The notes: generated by a model from the letters alone, not told the origin. A stretch of DNA of 64,000 bases from Sphaerolaimus hirsutus (GCA_964036195.1 OZ038458.1:9995832-10059831), one strand, 5' to 3'. Positions 31,401-46,400 are shown, counted from the first letter of the stretch. Translations and numbers: made by a program.

Positions 31401-34400
31401 ACATATCGACTGACACTTTTCTTCATTTGCTCGAGCTCGGCCACTTTTTTGTCATGCTCGGTTTTCCAATGTTCCATTTTACTCTGTAGTTTTTTCATCT
31501 CAGTCCATTTTTCAACAGCGTCAGCACTCTGCGGCAAAGTGTTTTTTTATCATTGTCAAAACGAAAAAAGCCACCACAGTGTCACCTTTTGTGATTTCTC
31601 TTGGACAGCTGTACCCTTCGCTTTTGATGCCCTGTTCAGTTCATTTTCCAGCGTCTTGATACGCTGTCTCAACTCTTCAAATTCACCAGTTGATGACTTC
31701 TGATCAATTTGAATCACAATTATTGTAACTGGTTTGTAAGTTCGTTGTGAAAATTTTTACCTTAGTTGACAGTGACCGAAGGTGTGCAAGTTGGCTTGAC
31801 AATGATGTATTTTCCTGCTTCAATGTGGAATTTTCACGATCCAGCTTTTCCTTCTGTTCTTGAAAGTGTGCTTAAAAATGTGAAAATGTATTATGTGTTT
31901 AAAAATATTGTCAAATAATTGTGGAATTGCACATTAATATGGATTCATAATATTACCGATTTCCTTTTTCAGCTCATGCTGTTGCGAGAACATGAGGGAA
32001 TTGCGATCACGCGATTTCTTCAGTTCATTTTTCATGTGGTCCATTTGCGTGTTGAGTCCGGCTACCTTTTGCTGTAAAAATTAAAATTTTGATAACTAAA
32101 TACTATTATAAGACAAATACTATTTATATGTGAGTAAATATGCAAATTCAAAGGGTTTTGGTCCAAAATTTGTTAATGAAAATCAACTTGAATACCGTAT
32201 TGCCTCGAATTATAACCCCCTCGAACAGGGGTCTCCAGGATTTTGGCCCTCGCGGGGGCTGGATAGATAGCAAATCGCTCCTCCGGAGGGATAGATAGCT
32301 GGAAAAATTTTCTGGGGGGGGGGCTGGGGGGGGCTAGCGGGGGCACAATATATAGGCTTTTTCAAGGTTAAGAAGGCAGAAAGGGAAAAAAATCGCTAAT
32401 AATCAGTTAAAAGTAGCCAAAAGTAGGTATAAAATGGCTAAAAACAGGTATATAACCATGTATACAGCCGGAAAGCACGATTTTGAAGGTGAAAAACTAT
32501 AAAAAAATGCGAACATTAGTGATTTTGAGCGAAAATTGGGGCAAAATTTCTCAAAAACCACTCCAGATAGATAGATAGCTGAGCGATTTGGGGGGGGGGG
32601 TCTTTTGGGGTAGTAGCCAAAAATTTTGCCTCGGGATAGATAGATAGCTGAGCGACCTCCGGGATAGATAGATAGCTGGCCGATTTGGGGGGGGGGCAGC
32701 CCCCCCCCCCCCCCAGCCCCCCCCCCCCTAGGAGACCCCTGCCCTCGAATAACCCCCCTCGAATTAACCCCCCCTCAAATTTTGCTGGTGAGATAATAAA
32801 CCCCCGTGGGGGTATTTCGAGGTAATACGGTAGGTAGGTAAACGTATCATTTCAGACATGACTCGGGCTGTTCGACTAAAATGTCGGGGTATAAAATTGA
32901 AATTTCAGTGGTGCAGTTCGGTTGGTGCTGAAAGAGAGTAATTTTTACGTATTAAACTACCTGCAATTCCAGTTCCTCAATGCTGGATGCGCGATGGGGT
33001 AATTTGGGCTCTATTCCTTTCAGAGCGCCAGACTGCAGTGTGCTCAGTGTTGTCTTGAGGCTCTGAAGAAGTTAAACTTTTTGGCTACGCGGATTTGTTG
33101 ATATTCAGCCGGCGGTCAATCGAAAAATATTTTTCAACGGTTTTCAAGTCGTAATATATTTATGCTTCCGAACACACCTTATTTTCTTTCTGCAGTGCTT
33201 GGAATCGATATTTCAAGTGATCATATTTTACTTTCCACTCTAAGTTGAGTTTCTGTTGAGTAACATTTTCACCGCCTTTGATTGTGGAAATTGTCTTTGT
33301 CCTCGACTTTGATGATGTGGCAGTTTCTGAATTGTTATTAATTTACTTGAAAATATGCATTCACTTTTTCACTTGAAAGACCACATGCAACAGTTACCAA
33401 TAGTTTTTGTCAAATTCTCAGCATTGGAGTGGTTTCCATTTTGACCCACAATTATCGCTGTGTCTTCATCAAAATCGTCTGGAATTGGCTGCTCAGAATC
33501 ATCTGGAAGTAAGTCGTTTGTGTCCGCTTCTGAAGCATTGCCATTGGTTGGAAATTCCTGCATCGAGAACGAAATTCATTTATCAGTCATTTCAAAATAT
33601 TGCAAAACAGCAGACTTCATCCTCAATATTCAAGCCTTCATCCTGCTCAAAATTGTCATTTTGCTGTTCTGGTGTTTTCATCACCAACCCTTCACTTTTA
33701 TCAGCTCCTTCTGAATCTGATGAATTTTCGGTGGGTAATATCAGCCTCTCAATTGTACCTTTGATTGGGTACCTCTTTAGTTGCTGTATTTCTTCCCTAG
33801 CAAGATTTAGCTTGTTGAGTAAGTTTGTGTTTCCATACTTCAGTTGTTGGATTTCACAGTGCATCTCTGCTAATTGTTGAATCTGGAAAATGAGGATCAT
33901 TAAAGGTGGTTTATAAAGATTTTTGAGGGGCAGTGCCGCAGTAGGGTTCAAGCCATATATCGTAATGAATATCGATATCAAAAATTGTGAAAAAAATTGA
34001 ATATCGACCATTTTTAATATCGAATATCGATATCAAGTTTCAGTAAAACTATCAAATATCGATATATAAAAGTCATATCATTTGATACCTATTGAGCAGT
34101 TAACCTGTGCTTTGGCTTGTGCAGAGTCTGGCATCTCAATGCTCTCCCGCTTTGGTGGTCTAAATGCCTTCATAAGAAGGTCCCTCTTTTCAATGTTCAT
34201 TCTGCTTTCCAATTCTCTCAGTTGCGCAAGGTACTTGCTTTCAATTGACAGGGTGTCTTGTTGCGACTGTTGCAGCATTTCTTTGTATTGAGTGATTGTT
34301 TTGTCTTTGTGGTCCATTTGTGCCTGTGTCAAGTTTTGGATGGAATAATAGTGTAATCATGCAATGCAGGGGTCTCGAATGAGGGGTAGTTGGGGTGTAA

Positions 34401-37400
34401 CCCCCTCCTAATTGCCCAGCTATCTATCCCGGAGGCGATTTTTTTTGGCTACTATCTCCTGAACCCCCCCCCCATCCAAAGCGGCCAGCTATCTAGCTAT
34501 CTGGAGAAATTGTTGACAAATTTTACCCCAATTTTTGCAAAAATCTAACCAACCGAGCCAATCAAAATTCAAGATAAAATACCCCTGATGCAATAGATAA
34601 CTTGAAGATGAGTACTGAAACGTGTGTGAAAAATTCATCAGCTTACCTGCAGAGATTCTATAGCCACAGTGCTTGCTTTCGTCAGTCTTTCACACTCTCG
34701 TTTATAATACTCAGCATCTTCGAACTGAGTCATTTGTGATCCACTCAACGTGCCAGATTTGAGGGCAAAGTCAGCAGCCGCGTGTTTTTGCACCAAAACC
34801 GATTGCAGGGACTGCTTTTCATTTTGCAATGCAGCAAGTTTCTGTCAATTTATGACAGAATTGGTTTAAAAAATTATCAATAATTTGAATAATTAAGGCT
34901 TTTCTCACTTTTTCAGAACTCTTTATCTTATCATTCTGTTGAGAAATTGTTGCCAAGTGTTGTTTGATTGAAAACATCGCTTTTCTCAGCTGCACCTCCA
35001 GCGGGGTGTTAGCATCAGTGTTCAGCACATCAAACTCCTTGACAGTGCCAAATTCTATGAATCGCTGCTCTGATTCCAGCTGCTCTAATTTGCCAAGTAG
35101 TTCAGCCTCACGCAGCTCAAAGTCAAGTGACATTTCTTCATTTGTCTGGAAATTTTGATGGGATTTGAACAGAGAAATCTAGGAAGCGAAAAAAGTTTAC
35201 CTTCTGCAGTGAAGCACATTCCTCTTCCAAATGTTCCACTTTTTCCTCCAGTGTTTGATTTTGGTCTTCAATTGTGCTCACCTGATAAGTTTTAATTATT
35301 AAATTTCCAATGTCTTGTTATCATGTCTGTTTAATAGTTGTGAAATAAAGAAACCTTTTTCATAGCACTATCACACTTTCTTCTGCATTTCATTTCACTA
35401 ATGCGCAATCCTTGCATCTGGCCATAGACATCCTTGATTTTAGACAAATGTGAAATGCCAGCTCCCTTTTCTATTATGTTAGCAATTAATTCTTCTAAAT
35501 TGGACTGTGTTATTGAAAGTTCTTCATTTTTCTCATTGACTTTCTCAGCTGTTTCTGTTGCCTGTGTAGGGTTCATTCCATGTGCATAGTTTTACAAGAA
35601 ATTTACAAGACTTTGTACAGCAGACCAACTTCAAGTACTTTGCTTATCAATGTCTGTCTATCTGTCTCCAATCTTTTGAGCATTTGATTCACTCTTTCCT
35701 GTTGTGGCAGTGTTACTGCACCAGCATACCGTACCCGCAGTGTCTGCAAAGAAAAACCTGTGACATTTAAAAGAAATTACTAAGGGCATAATACAGAATA
35801 CACACATCAATTGTTTGCTTCAATTTTCCCATTTTGCTGGCAGAAACAAGGCGATAGTGTCTCAAAATTCTGTCTTTTGTGTCATATCTCTGATCAGCAT
35901 GATACATCGCATTTTCCATACTTTGTGCCTTCTCAACGGCAATTCTAAGCTCATCCAGCCGGTTCATTTCATTGATCTTCAAATGAATCAATTCTTTGTG
36001 CAGCCGACCAATAATTGCCTGATGTTCAGTGTCTGCATGAAGATCATGGATACACAATCTCAGCTGTTCAATTTCCGTCTGTTTCATTCTGGCTGTTTTG
36101 TTCCAAAATGCCATCTGATCTCTGGCAATGTCAACCAGACTTTGTGCAGCCTGAAGTTCAGTTTGGAGCTTAGATTCACTGGTTTGAAGCTCATTCAGTT
36201 GGGTCTGTAGTTGCTGGTGCATGTCAGATGATATACTGCCTGTGTGTTCAGTGGATTTGATATTTGTTGATTAAGCAAAACTGCATGCATTATCTCACCT
36301 TCCAATTGCTCTTGTAACTTTTGTTCTGCCTTTTGAAGGAGAATGTTTTTTTCCGTTATCTGTGTTTGCGAGAGAGAATATTTGTTTCCTTAAAATGGGC
36401 ACAGCGTAAAAATTCACAGCTAGTTTTTACAAGGAAAATTATTTCTGATGTTGTAAAAGTTATGTCAGAATTTACCTCAGCGATTTGAGCTTCCAATTGA
36501 GCATTTCTTTGCTCAATAATGGATAGCTGCTCCTTGATTCTGGCGTTTATAAGGTCAAGATGGTCCGCGCGATTTCTTTCATTCAATGCCTTTATTTCCA
36601 AGGATACAGTATTCCTCTCAGGTTCATGATTCCCCAATGTTTGTCCCTCCAAACCAAGCAGGACATTTTTCTGTTTTTCCGATTCAAAAAGTTGTTTATA
36701 GAGGTGACTCTCTTTGGTTAGCTTTTGTATTAATACCTGGGCATTGGAAATCATTGTTCAGTAAAAATGAGAAATGTTGGGGAAAACAAACATCCTGTTC
36801 AAAGTTGCGGCTGTTCTTGTCTTGAACTTTGTCATATTCCTCCATGGATTTTCTGTATTTTGTTGCCATATCTTCATAATTTTGCTGAATTTTATCGTAT
36901 TCTTTTTTATCGACCACATTTGACAGCAACTTTTGCATCGATGATAATTCACATGATGCCATTTCCTGGGCAAAGATGAATATTAACATTTATTTATGAT
37001 TTTGGGCCATTGTGAGGGTAGGGAGCGATCGATTACAATGTGTAAAACATGATCGGTATTTACCTTTTCCTTTCTCATATAAACCAATTTTTCCCGAAAT
37101 TTCGCTTCCACCTTTGACAGGGCTGATTTGAGATAATTGTTCTCCTGAAAATTGACGCGCTAGTGATCAAAAATCATTGAAAATTTCGTTGTAAGCCATC
37201 AAAAATCTCGTATATGTAGAAAATTTCAAAACCTTGGTCAAGTGCTCCTCATTCATACGCTTGTCATCATATTTCCTAGTCATCACAGTTTCATTTATCC
37301 TCATTATTGTGTATTTTCTGGTCATTTCAGACAGACGTCGTTGTACCTCCTCTGGATCGGCTGTCAAAGTGTCAAGTAACCTCTGAAAAACGTTGGAATG

Positions 37401-40400
37401 GAACTCGCTTTAGCACGTCCCATATTCTTCAGAGATTGTAAATAATCAAAGTCTAGTAAATGATTGCACTTATTAATTACTGTATGCTCAATCAACTACT
37501 AAAAATACACAATTTTACGGTTCAACATATTCAACAATTTCACGATGTAACTGACGTCAAATTCCTGCAGCTTTATCTGTGACGCCTCAAACTTTTCCGA
37601 CATGGAATTCCTTTCACTCTCAGCCCTCTTCAGTCTCTCCTCAAACTTTGACTTGTGTTCTGCAAGCTCCTGATACAGCAGTGATTGGCAGTGCTTGAAA
37701 ACCGATAGCTTACTCTGATAGGTTTGAATTGTGCTTTCATTGTTATGTAGAAGCTCGTTTTTCAATCCAATTTCCTGCGTGGGTGGATCAAATTGATTTT
37801 TTTATTCACCTTGAATAGTGTGACAACTTAGGGGGCACGCATAAACCCTGTTAATTCGAGTTTCAAATGTCATGTAAAATGTCAATCAAAATATAAAACG
37901 CAATATTTTATTACTGAATATTAGATATCTACCTTCAATGACAATTGACAAATTTGTATGCATTTTACATTACCGTATATTTTACACTTTACTATACACT
38001 TTACACGGTATGCCACCTGTGAACTGTAAAATGTGTAAAAAATTATGTAAAATTCCCTGAAAAATGGCAAACGCGTTTGCTTTTTTTACAGGGCAGGGCA
38101 TTCTACATGACTTCTGACACATTGCACGACATTTGACATTTTACAGGACATTTTACATGATGTTCGACACTTTACAGGGAATTTTACATAGTCCTAGAGT
38201 TGCACCTGAAGCAGCTGGACCATCTGTTCATTCAGATTCGCCAGCACGGCGGCGCTGCTGCTCTGCATGTGCTCCGGCAGCGCGGCCGGCGTGAACGTGC
38301 TCGCCTCCATCGCCTTCAATTTGTCCTGCAGCTCGACCACTTTCGATTTAGCCTCGGCAGCTTCAACCTCCAACGATTTGTTTCCTTCCTGTGCCCCTTT
38401 CAGCGCCTGTCGCAATTCATCGTTGCGCCCCTGCAAGCGGTCGATTTGCGATTGCGCAGCGGGCGTCGCGGCGACTGATTGCGGCCGCTGCACGGGATCG
38501 GCGTCAACGTTGCCGCCGCTGGTGCCGTGCGCGGCGGCCAGCTGGGCTCGGAGTGCCGCATTTTCCCGCTGCAGGATTTCAACTGTGCCGTGGTCGCCGC
38601 CCGCGTGGGATAGGGCGTCAAACTGCGAAGTGTAGCGGGCGCTAATCAGGGGAAGTTTAATTTGCTCGACATGCTTTTGACCTGCTGCCTGAGCTTTTTC
38701 GAGCCGAATCATGATGGTGGTTGATTCAGGATTACTAGTCTGACAGATCAGCATCAAATTGGATAACGTAAATATAACAGATCACGTTACCAAGGAATCT
38801 GTCGAACTAATCAATTGCGGCAGATAAACATTCATAACACACCCTAATTTCGTCGATTCTCCTCCTCCACTGCTCGCTGTTTTGCTGGCGTCTACTTTTC
38901 AGTTCCTCCACAAACTGCTCCACGGCGAGAACGTCGTCGGCGCTCAGACCGACTGCGGACGCGCGTTCCGATAGCGGCTTGGCCAGCCGTCGCAGCTGCA
39001 GCTTGAGCGACAAGCGTTCGTCTTCGAGTCGGTCGATCTGCGAGTGCAATTTTTGGTGGTATGTAGGCTGTTTTTAAGGCGGCCCGCACAGTAGTTGACA
39101 CATGCGTGTCAACTGGTCTGTGTCAACTCAAATTACGGATTCATGTGTTGCAGAGCGATCTCCAAATGCACATGCTGTTGAAAAATAAATATCTTGACAA
39201 GTTCATTGGATGATCGCTCTGCGACACGTGAAGCCGAAATATGAGTTGACACAGACCATTTGACAAACATGTGTCAACTAGTGTGTGGGCCGCCAACGAG
39301 GACAAGGGTTGAGTATCGCGGATACTTCACGAGTTGACTACCTCTCGTTGCAGGATCGCATTAAGCGCCTTCTCTGATTCCTGCATAACTTGTTCCTTTT
39401 CCTTGGCGGACTGGGCGCTGCCGTCTTTGCTTCTTTTGGTGCGCTCGGGCATGCCCAGCTGCTTACGGAGACTGGCGTTCTCCTCAATCAGCTCAAAGTT
39501 GTCGCTCTGCACATCGCTACATTTGGCACTCAGATCCGCAATTTGCCTGGGCGATTACATGTTAATTTATGTAGTGATTTTGTAGTATATTCCACTATAA
39601 ATGAACATACATTTAAATTGGAAATGTTAGGCTAAAATCTGATTAAAATAATGTCAAGCATAAACCAAGACATTGACCAACTTGTCTCTAAAATCTATCT
39701 GCGCCCTTAGATTCTGCACCTTGTCCACGGCCTCCCTGAGGGCCGGCTCGGCGCCACCCTCGTACATTCTGACTCTGGCGACCGCCTCGGCCAACTGTTT
39801 GTCGCGGTGCGCCGCCGCCGTTTCCGCGGCCGCCGCCCGCTGGTGCATGTCGGCTGCGCGGCGCTCGGCCGTCTTCAAAGAGGTGGTCAGGCGGGCGGCG
39901 TGCGTCCGCGCCAGGGATAGGGTCGAGTCTGGGGTGGGCGTTGTTTTTAAGGTGGTGTTACAGCATAACGATCAATAGAAGGTGATGCGACACATAACAC
40001 GTCACCGAAAAATTCATTATTTTCATTTTTTCAATTTTTTTATTAAGAAGTCATGTTTTTTCATCATCAATTTTTTGCAAAAAATTACTGTGTGGGAGAT
40101 GTGAAATTAGAATTTGAATGAAGAAGTTCGGTAAAAAATTGTACGCTGTAAAATCAATTTCACAGTGGTGCTAAAATCAATTTGTTGGCAGTCATTGCAT
40201 GCAATGGCCACCGACAAATTGATTTTAGGGCCTCACCGTGACATTGATTTGACGGGGTACAATTTTTTACCGAACCTTTTTCATTCAAATTCGAATTTAA
40301 CATCTCGCACATAGTAAATTTTGGCAAAAATTGATTATTTAACATGACTTTTTAATAAAAAAACTTGAAAAAATGAAAATAATGAATTTTTCGGTGACGT

Positions 40401-43400
40401 TTTTTTACTCGCATCACTTTTTTTTTATCGTTATGCTGTAACTCCGGCTTTAGGGTTGCGTTTGGTGAAGTTTGAAGATGGTAAAACTTTGTGCACTGAA
40501 ATGAAAGTTTCAAACTCACACTTTCATAAAACATAGAAGAAGAGTACAAGAACAATTTTACTCAGAATTTTAGTGACTTTGCTAGACGTGTGAAACTTTG
40601 ATGTTTTTTACAGGTTTTTTTATTGCAATCCCACATCACTCAATCTTTTTTTACACCGACCATCCTGCAGTTGTGTCTGGAGCAGCTCCATCTGCCGCAC
40701 CGTCTGCTCCATGTCCACCGTGGCCGTTTTCATTTGGTCGCGCAGCGAACTGATCTGCTCATCGCGCTCCTTCAGTGCCTGTAATGTTTGATAGGCAAAG
40801 CAGTGAGAGGAAGTCGATTAGAACGTGAAATGCCACGTCGGTGAGAAACTGCAGCAAAGACGGTTTCGTGAGAAGATTGCGGAAACAGAAGGAAGGCTGG
40901 ATGCGTGTGAAGCGACCTCTGTGAAGACACTTCCACGCACTTCCACACGCTTCACGAGATTATTGGTGAAGTGCCTTCCACATCATAGCGACGCACTTTA
41001 GAGTTTAGATTCTGACGTTTCCGAGAACATCAAAACGATGCCCAGGCAACGTCATTAAGCACGTCTGCGATGTGAAGTGTATTCACGAGGAATTTCGTGC
41101 AGCGCCGGGAAGCGTCAACTAGCTTCATGAAGCGTCGGGAAGTGTCACCGTGAAGGCACTTCACGCCGCATCACACACCCATTTTTTTGCGATGAACGTG
41201 TCGGCCGCCTTTTTTATATTTAAATTAATTATGTAATGTGAAAAACGACCTTTGTGAGAGCTGCGACGCTGGCTTTGTCAGAATCAATGCTGTATTCGGT
41301 GAGACGTTGCTGTAGAGAGTCTATGGTTGCTTTTTGACCCTCAATCTGCTCGTCCTTTTTGGTCAGCAATTTCTGAAAGCGGTCAATTGTTTTGTTATTT
41401 ATATATTTATTTACCGAAAATTAACGAATAATTTTCTTCCTGTGAATATTGCCAAAAAACATCCCGGTAGCTGTCCTGCATCGTGTAAAGTGTCACGTTA
41501 AATGTCATAAAATGTCAATCAAAATTGAAGATTTTTTTACTTAACTTTTGATCTTTTGTAAATGCATTTGACAAATTTGTATGACATTTTGCATGGTATT
41601 TGACACATGACTTTACACCTTACAGGGTGCAGACTGTCCCCCTGGGTTGGGAACTTTTTCGACCATTTCAGTGTCAGTGTATCTATTAGAACTTGTACCT
41701 ACCTATAAAAATAAAAAAAATACCTTGTTCTTCTAATAGAATGGCATACCTCCAATAGAACGTCACCTCCAATAGAACGGCAGTTTTTGGAACTTTTTTG
41801 CACTCACGAAATTAAAAGAACGGCAGCCTCCAATAGAACGGCAGCCTCCAATAGAACGGCACCTCCAATAGAACGGCAGGTAGAAATTACGTTGGGAGAG
41901 TGCCAGAACACACAAATATTAGAAAAATGGGTGGTGTGAACATCCAAGGTGTTCAGAACTATGATTTAGGGTTATTTTCACATTTGGTTTTGTTTGAATC
42001 GATGCCCTTAAAGTAAAATGTTGTTCATTTTTCAGTAAAAACACTATGTTCAAATGAAAAATGTCTGAAAAATACTGGTGAAAAAAAGAACGGCAGCCTC
42101 CAATAGAACGGCACCTCTAATAGAACGACAGGTAAACAAGTTGACGAAAAAAATAGAACGGCGCTCGTCTATTAGACGAAATACGGTAAAGTCATTACAG
42201 CTTTACCTTCCAATGTTCAATCTTTTTGTCTACAGCGTCAATCATCTCTTCATAAATTGACCTCTGCTCATTGGCTGGCGCTTCCAACTGAAAATAAGAA
42301 CGTGTGGACACGCTGTTTACTATGGCCACAATGTACAAGTAAAACAGGTATAAGCATTATGGGACCTTTGCTCTAAGGTCCAGATTCTCTCGTTGTAGTG
42401 CCTCAACCGTATCATCAGCCTCACGCAAGGCGTCCTGTGCATGATGGAGGGCACTTGAACAATGAAACAAGTTTTTTAACAGAACGTTGGCACTTGGCAG
42501 CCCACAAACTAGTTGACATTTGTGCGTCAACTGGCCTGTGTCAACTCAGATTTCGGCTTCACGTGTCGCAGAGCGGTATTCCAATGCACTTGACATAATA
42601 GGTATTCATTTTTCAACATTGCTGCATGTGCATTCGGAGATCGCTGATTCAAATACTGACACTGTTTAAGTGTACTGACACGTGAAGCGGAAATCTGAGT
42701 TGACACAGACCAGTTGACACACATGTGTCAACTAGTGCGCGCGCCGCCATTTGAACGAATGGTAAAATACTGTCACCTTCAACTGGGCATACTTCTCAGT
42801 CATCTTGTCCATTTCCTTTGCCGCAGTGTCCAGACCATCGCGCAACTGTTTGGCTTCATTTTGGATTGACTCGTTTGCTTGACTCAAATTCTGCGAGTGC
42901 ACTTTGTTACAACTCAATGGCGGCCCGCACACTGGTGAAATTTGTGAAACTCGTAAATCTGTTTTGAACACATTTGAGTTGACCTTAATGAATGATTTTT
43001 ATCGCCGTCAACTGTAGTTGACAGACTTCCCATTATGACTCAGATGTGTTCAAACAAAGTTTATGAGTTACCATATTTCGATGGCGTACTAGTGTGCGCA
43101 GCGCCAATGTTTATTTGATAGCCTTTGACAGCCTTTGATATTTCACGAAATTTTTCATCCTTGCTGGTGCTGATTGAATTTTTTTCATATAACATCGGAA
43201 ATGCGATTTGTCTCCGAATTTACATGCAGCACCGTGGAACGCATGCATTTGCGATGCGTACTTATGCTGTGATTACAGCTCGGGCGTAAAATTGACTGGG
43301 CGTAAAATTGATTTTGGTTGTAAAATTGATTACAGATGAATGGATAAAGATAGGACATTGTCATTTCAGTCAACGAAAGTATAAATGCAGACACAATTTT

Positions 43401-46400
43401 GTCAATTATGCGCTGTAAGTTGCGTAAAATTAGGGCATAAAATTAAAAAAATTTGCGCCAAAATTCATAACTTCTAGTACAATCAAAATAAACTGATGAG
43501 CTTTGGACACAAGCAACATCTGCATGTGCGCTTCCTTTGACTGAAATTACGACGCCATATCTTTATCCATTCACCTTTTCCTTCATCCATTATCCATTTT
43601 ACGCCCAAAAATCAATTTTTCGCCCGGTCTATTTTACGCCTGAGCTGTAATCGCAGCATTAGCGATAACTCAAGATTTAGAATGTTAACAAAATAGATAA
43701 AACACTAGAACACCTTTTTGCCATTCATCAAGAAATATACCTAATTCATACCTAGTTCATCAGTAGATTGTAACTATGGGGACGATACCATTTTTCCTAT
43801 TTATTACACGTTTTAAAAATTATTATTAGTTTTAAAAGTTTCAAACATACATTTGCATAGTAATGTTTGTAAAACATACCGAAAATAATGTCAGTCGATT
43901 TCTGAACAAAAAAAAATTAATTCGATACGCACACAAAATGCAAAAAAATTTAGCCCCTACGGGGTCTCGATCCCCGGACCTTAAGATTAAAAGTCTCACG
44001 CTCTACCAACTGAGCTACAGAGGCTGTTGGGTTCCGCCTTCCTATAGACCCAGAATAAACATGCATGTGGCGTCACGGTACCGAATATACACGCAGCAGA
44101 TGCTGTGAATGGACTTGGTTTGTTCCGAAATTTTGTAGCCATTTCTGGACTAACGATTGAACACACGAAAGCAAAAGTACCTATACACATGAAAGCCCAT
44201 ATCTTTTGTGTTTTTTTCTGATGAAAAATTTCAGCTGTATATTTATCTTGTATTCTTTTTATATTAGCGAACTTGTGTTTAAAATTATTGTATTTTATTT
44301 TGGGTTACAAATTTCCAGCCTCCAGCCCTGAAAGGGGACTGACCCCAGAATTTCCGAACTGACCAAGTTTATTTTCGAATGGTTATTAAACACATATTTA
44401 AATGTAAACGTATTTGGTATAAAAATACATATTTTCAAAAACAAACGTTGCATTCTACATCTCAGTTCAACAAAAACACTATACGAAACAAGAACCATTC
44501 ACCAAGGAAAAACATTACAACTCACATTCACTTCATCCACATACTGGGCCAATTCAGCGGACCTCTGTTTCAACTTGTTTCTCAACTGCTCATTTTCTGC
44601 GCGTCGCCCAGTTTGCGTGTCCAGTTGAGCGGTGGCGCGGCGTTCTAACGCTTTCACGGTGTCTTGCAGCATGTAGATCTGCGTTCGCGCGGGTCAAATG
44701 ATGGACAGCGGTCGTTTTTGGATTGATTTAAGGATGCGATATGGAGATTGGCTTACCCTTTCCCTGGCGTCTTTGAGCTCCTTCTCCAGGCCGGCTATTT
44801 GCCCCATGAACTGCGAGAGAAGTTGGAATGTTGCCAAGCTTTACATTTGGGACTTGACTTTACACTTTACAGGGTGCGGGAATGCTCCCTGAGGGTAATC
44901 TGAGGCGCTAATTCAAGCAGGTACTTGGAGCAAACACGGTATATAACACACCTTCTCCGCCCTCTCCCTCTCATCAGCCAGTTCCCTGTCCCTGTCCCTG
45001 CTCTGCGCCCTGAGCTGGTCGGCCTCCTCGCGCAGACTGGCGATCTCGGCCCTGGCCGCGCTGAAACTGGCCACCGTGCCGCCCGCCACCCCGCTGCTGC
45101 TCGACGCCAGACCCATCCTGTGCGAGTGGGCCTTGGTCGGCTATATTGTAAAGTGAGTGTATTGGATATTGTATCGCCAAAAGCGAGTTAACTATCCCTC
45201 CCAGTGCCAAAGCCAGATCCTGTAGAATGTCATGTGTCATGTAAAAGACCCTGTAAAGTGTCATGTGTATCCAAATCTTATTCTATAGTATTCAAAATAT
45301 TACGTTTTGTGTCCAAATCTTATGTTTTGTATCCAAATAACGTTTCTTACGTTTGGACATAATTATAAAAAACCTTTTAGGGACCCAACGTCATCGCTGA
45401 GAGACTCTTACTCTCACATCCTACATACCTGGGGACTTGGCAAAAGTCCAAAAAATGCAGAAAAATTAACTGGATGGTACCTCGGACATGTGGTGAGCGT
45501 TTTCACGATTACTAAACTCGCCATAGTGATTTTGGTTTGAATACAACAACATAAGATATGGGTTCTATCGAATAATATTTGGATACATGTGACATCTTAC
45601 AGGTTCTTCTACATGTCACTTGACATTTTACAGGATCTGTGACTGCCCCCAGGTTCATTTACCATCTGACCATTTCGCACATACGTGGCTCAATGGCACG
45701 CTAGTGATGTAAAAGCGCCATGGCGCGGTCACCAAAGTCCTGGCGCTTTTTACATCACTGGGCGTCGCTCACCTCAATTCGCTCAGTTCTTCCTTGAGTT
45801 TGTCTCGCTCAGCCTCGAAACTGTCCTCCAGCTCGGCCAGGGCCTTGCCCCTCTCTTCAGCCTCGTCGAGCGCTGCGGCTGCAGCTGTCGCTTGGTACTG
45901 CGAGCAGAGACGAGTAGAGTGGAGATTTATTTATTATCTGTGTTTACCGTATTTCTTCTAATAGAACAGCATACCTCCAATAGAAGGGCACCTCAAATAG
46001 AAGGACACCTGAAATAGAACGGCAGGTTTTGGCGCATTTTTGCGCTCGGTAAAACAGTAGAACGGCAGCCTCCAATAGAACGGCAGGTAAAAACGTTGAC
46101 GTGAAAAATAGAACGGCGCTCGTTTATAAGAAAGAAATACGGTACGTCACTCTTAGGTAAAGAATACATGAAGCTCGTAAAATGATAAATGTGAATTCAC
46201 GCTGGTACCGTCATGAACAATCGGCAATCGAAATCCACATTTTTTTTCTGAGCGTGGCGGCCATTGTAAAAATAATGACGTTTTTAAGATTGCCGTCATG
46301 GGCTCAATACACGTCATGTAAAAAAAATGCGACCGACAGCCATGATGGCCTGGGCGGCGTCGAACAGCGTGCGCAGGTGCTCCACGTTGTCCTCGTCCTC

